Shown here: piece by piece, positions 33,142 through 33,654 of the stretch
Position numbering within the stretch: the stretch's first letter is position 1
How the letters are laid out: each line of letters starts with the position of its first letter
Origin: Fibrobacter sp.
Lineage (GTDB): Bacteria; Fibrobacterota; Chitinivibrionia; Chitinivibrionales; Chitinispirillaceae
Assembly: GCA_012515615.1 (NCBI GenBank)
Contig: JAAYYB010000203.1
Location: 1-33,654 of the forward strand
Reading direction: 5' to 3'
Length of the DNA stretch: 33,654 nt
Made by a program: the position numbers and the translations under genes
The notes under the pieces: generated by a model
The model's database searches: none
Seen by the model: only the letters and a program-made list of their open reading frames with translations
Told to the model about the DNA's origin: nothing

Positions 33142-33263
33142 CTGCCTTAGTGTAAAGCAATTTGGGGTGTACTCACCCAGCATTTGCCTGTTGAGTGCTG
33201 TACTTTTGCGCTCTTATTCCTGCCGGCATTCTCAGCCAGGACGGCTTATCTTTTCTTATATCA

Positions 33264-33469
33264 TTATTTTGCGTAAAGTAAATCATCTGGAATGCCAAAT
33301 TTATGGTTCTCTTCAATTGCTTTTTGAACTGCAGTATTGGCGATTCTTCTATTTTCTGCAAATTGACGTAGGGTGACAATTGCATTGGACTCAGACAAAA
33401 TTGAATCTATTTGGTCTAAGTTTTCCTTATTTGTCCAAGCATATGATAGAAATAAGGCCCTTCAGACAT
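33264..33469 (-). pseudogene. Small gene remnant, frameshifted
   Basis: On the minus strand a frame open from 33461 to a TAA at 33264-33266 encodes a natural-looking peptide with segments LDQIDSILSESNAIVTLRQF and NRRIANTAVQKAIEENHKFG, ending IPDDLLYAK, but it has no ATG or GTG. A second frame starts with ATG at 33469 (MSEGPYFYHMLGQIRKT) and stops at 33416. A shift between the frames near 33420-33425 would join them as one protein of about 67 residues. The composition (helical, Ala/Glu/Asn-rich) suggests a small regulator or antitoxin-like protein, but the family was not identified. It reads as a decayed gene; a sequencing error is possible. Confidence 0.4.
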
Positions 33470-33549
33470 TTTCGGGTGTTTTTTCGTAATGTTACAAGCT
33501 ATTGTCAACTGTAAATGATTTTTTAAGATTAGAACGGATGCCTTGGCGA

Positions 33550-33579
33550 CCTACTTTTGTCCAAGGCAACAAAAGTAGG
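33550..33579 (+). repeat. Palindrome CCTACTTTTGT/ACAAAAGTAGG
   Basis: A perfect 11-bp inverted repeat pairs 33550-33560 with 33569-33579 around an 8-nt loop. CCTTGG (33541-33546) can instead pair with CCAAGG in that loop (33561-33566), giving two exclusive folds. The palindrome, followed by CAAAA and later by AACTCGCAGACTCA at the window end, resembles a repeat I have seen between genes in many bacterial genomes; I cannot verify this here. Confidence 0.65.
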
Positions 33580-33595
33580 CAAAAATGCCTGGGAG

Positions 33596-33630
33596 CCCCG
33601 CACTGGCGCTTATGCGCGTTTTCGCCGGGG
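33596..33630 (+). repeat. GC-rich hairpin near window end
   Basis: CCCCG (33596-33600) pairs with CGGGG (33626-33630), with GGCG/CGCC pairing possible inside. It appears to be the second half of the repeat that begins with the palindrome at 33550. Confidence 0.4.
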
Positions 33631-33654
33631 AGGGGCCATAAACTCGCAGACTCA

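Larger units (their letters stand above)
32917..33654 (+). other. Repeat-rich tail without intact genes
   Basis: These 738 nt hold no convincing intact gene. I see three inverted repeats (32972-33033, 33087-33141, 33550-33579), a degraded coding remnant on the minus strand (33264-33469), and a GC-rich hairpin region cut by the window end. Open frames at 33122-33376 (+) and 33173-33385 (-) have implausible composition and no ribosome sites. Confidence 0.5.

Noticed and set aside
33122-33376. 84-codon frame on the plus strand in the tail
   Set aside because: Unlikely composition, rich in Leu, Tyr and Phe without protein-like pattern; it starts inside an inverted-repeat arm and opposes the better minus-strand remnant.

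Overview
The window reads as chromosomal DNA of a Gram-negative, flagellated bacterium whose outer envelope carries many large surface proteins. The best guess is Fibrobacterota (Chitinispirillia/Chitinivibrionia-like). This is inferred from flagellins together with PorV-type barrels, C-terminal domains resembling type IX secretion (T9SS) sorting domains, and many PD40 (TolB-like) propellers. No taxonomic marker gene such as 16S rRNA is present, so the placement is tentative. Gene density is high and there are no insertion sequences, CRISPR arrays or prophage blocks.

Layout. (1) 1-1432, plus strand: two flagellins, the first cut by the window edge, separated by a strongly structured leader with a CsrA-like site. 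(2) 1629-6159, minus strand: dxs (isoprenoid precursors) behind its own promoter, preceded by a three-gene operon joined by 4-nt stop/start overlaps. That operon encodes a small Tat-type Cys-rich protein, a small beta-barrel protein and a radical SAM/SPASM enzyme. It is the best candidate here for an undescribed peptide-modification system. (3) 6376-7922, plus strand: tgt (queuosine tRNA modification) coupled to an Smr-domain gene. (4) 7929-12717, minus strand: a PorV-like/TPR/dead-metallophosphatase/propeller fusion, a COG0731-type radical SAM gene and a DUF1573 protein with a good terminator. (5) 13075-14910, plus strand: a spore-photoproduct-lyase-like radical SAM protein and aroD. (6) 14981-26320, minus strand: one probable five-gene unit: icd, a membrane-anchored MuF-like Cys protein, a PorV-like barrel interrupted by a propeller, an M6-protease-like protein with a destroyed active site and a T9SS-like tail, and a HExxH peptidase/PD40/barrel protein. 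(7) 26721-31890, plus strand: tRNA-Gly(CCC) with promoter, a secreted CE1/PHB-depolymerase-like esterase, and hrpA. (8) 31891-33654: a 168-nt imperfect inverted repeat, a signal-peptide protein of unknown function, and a repeat-rich tail with a degraded coding remnant.

How the genes fit together. Several loci combine an outer-membrane barrel with a beta-propeller (7929-10853, 14981-18271, 22041-24455), and two proteins carry T9SS-like C-terminal domains (18268-21996 and 26888-28006). This suggests a surface display or secretion theme, with a putative cargo encoded directly downstream of a putative PorV-type shuttle. Three radical SAM enzymes of different families lie within 11 kb. The housekeeping genes (dxs, tgt, aroD, icd, hrpA) look intact.
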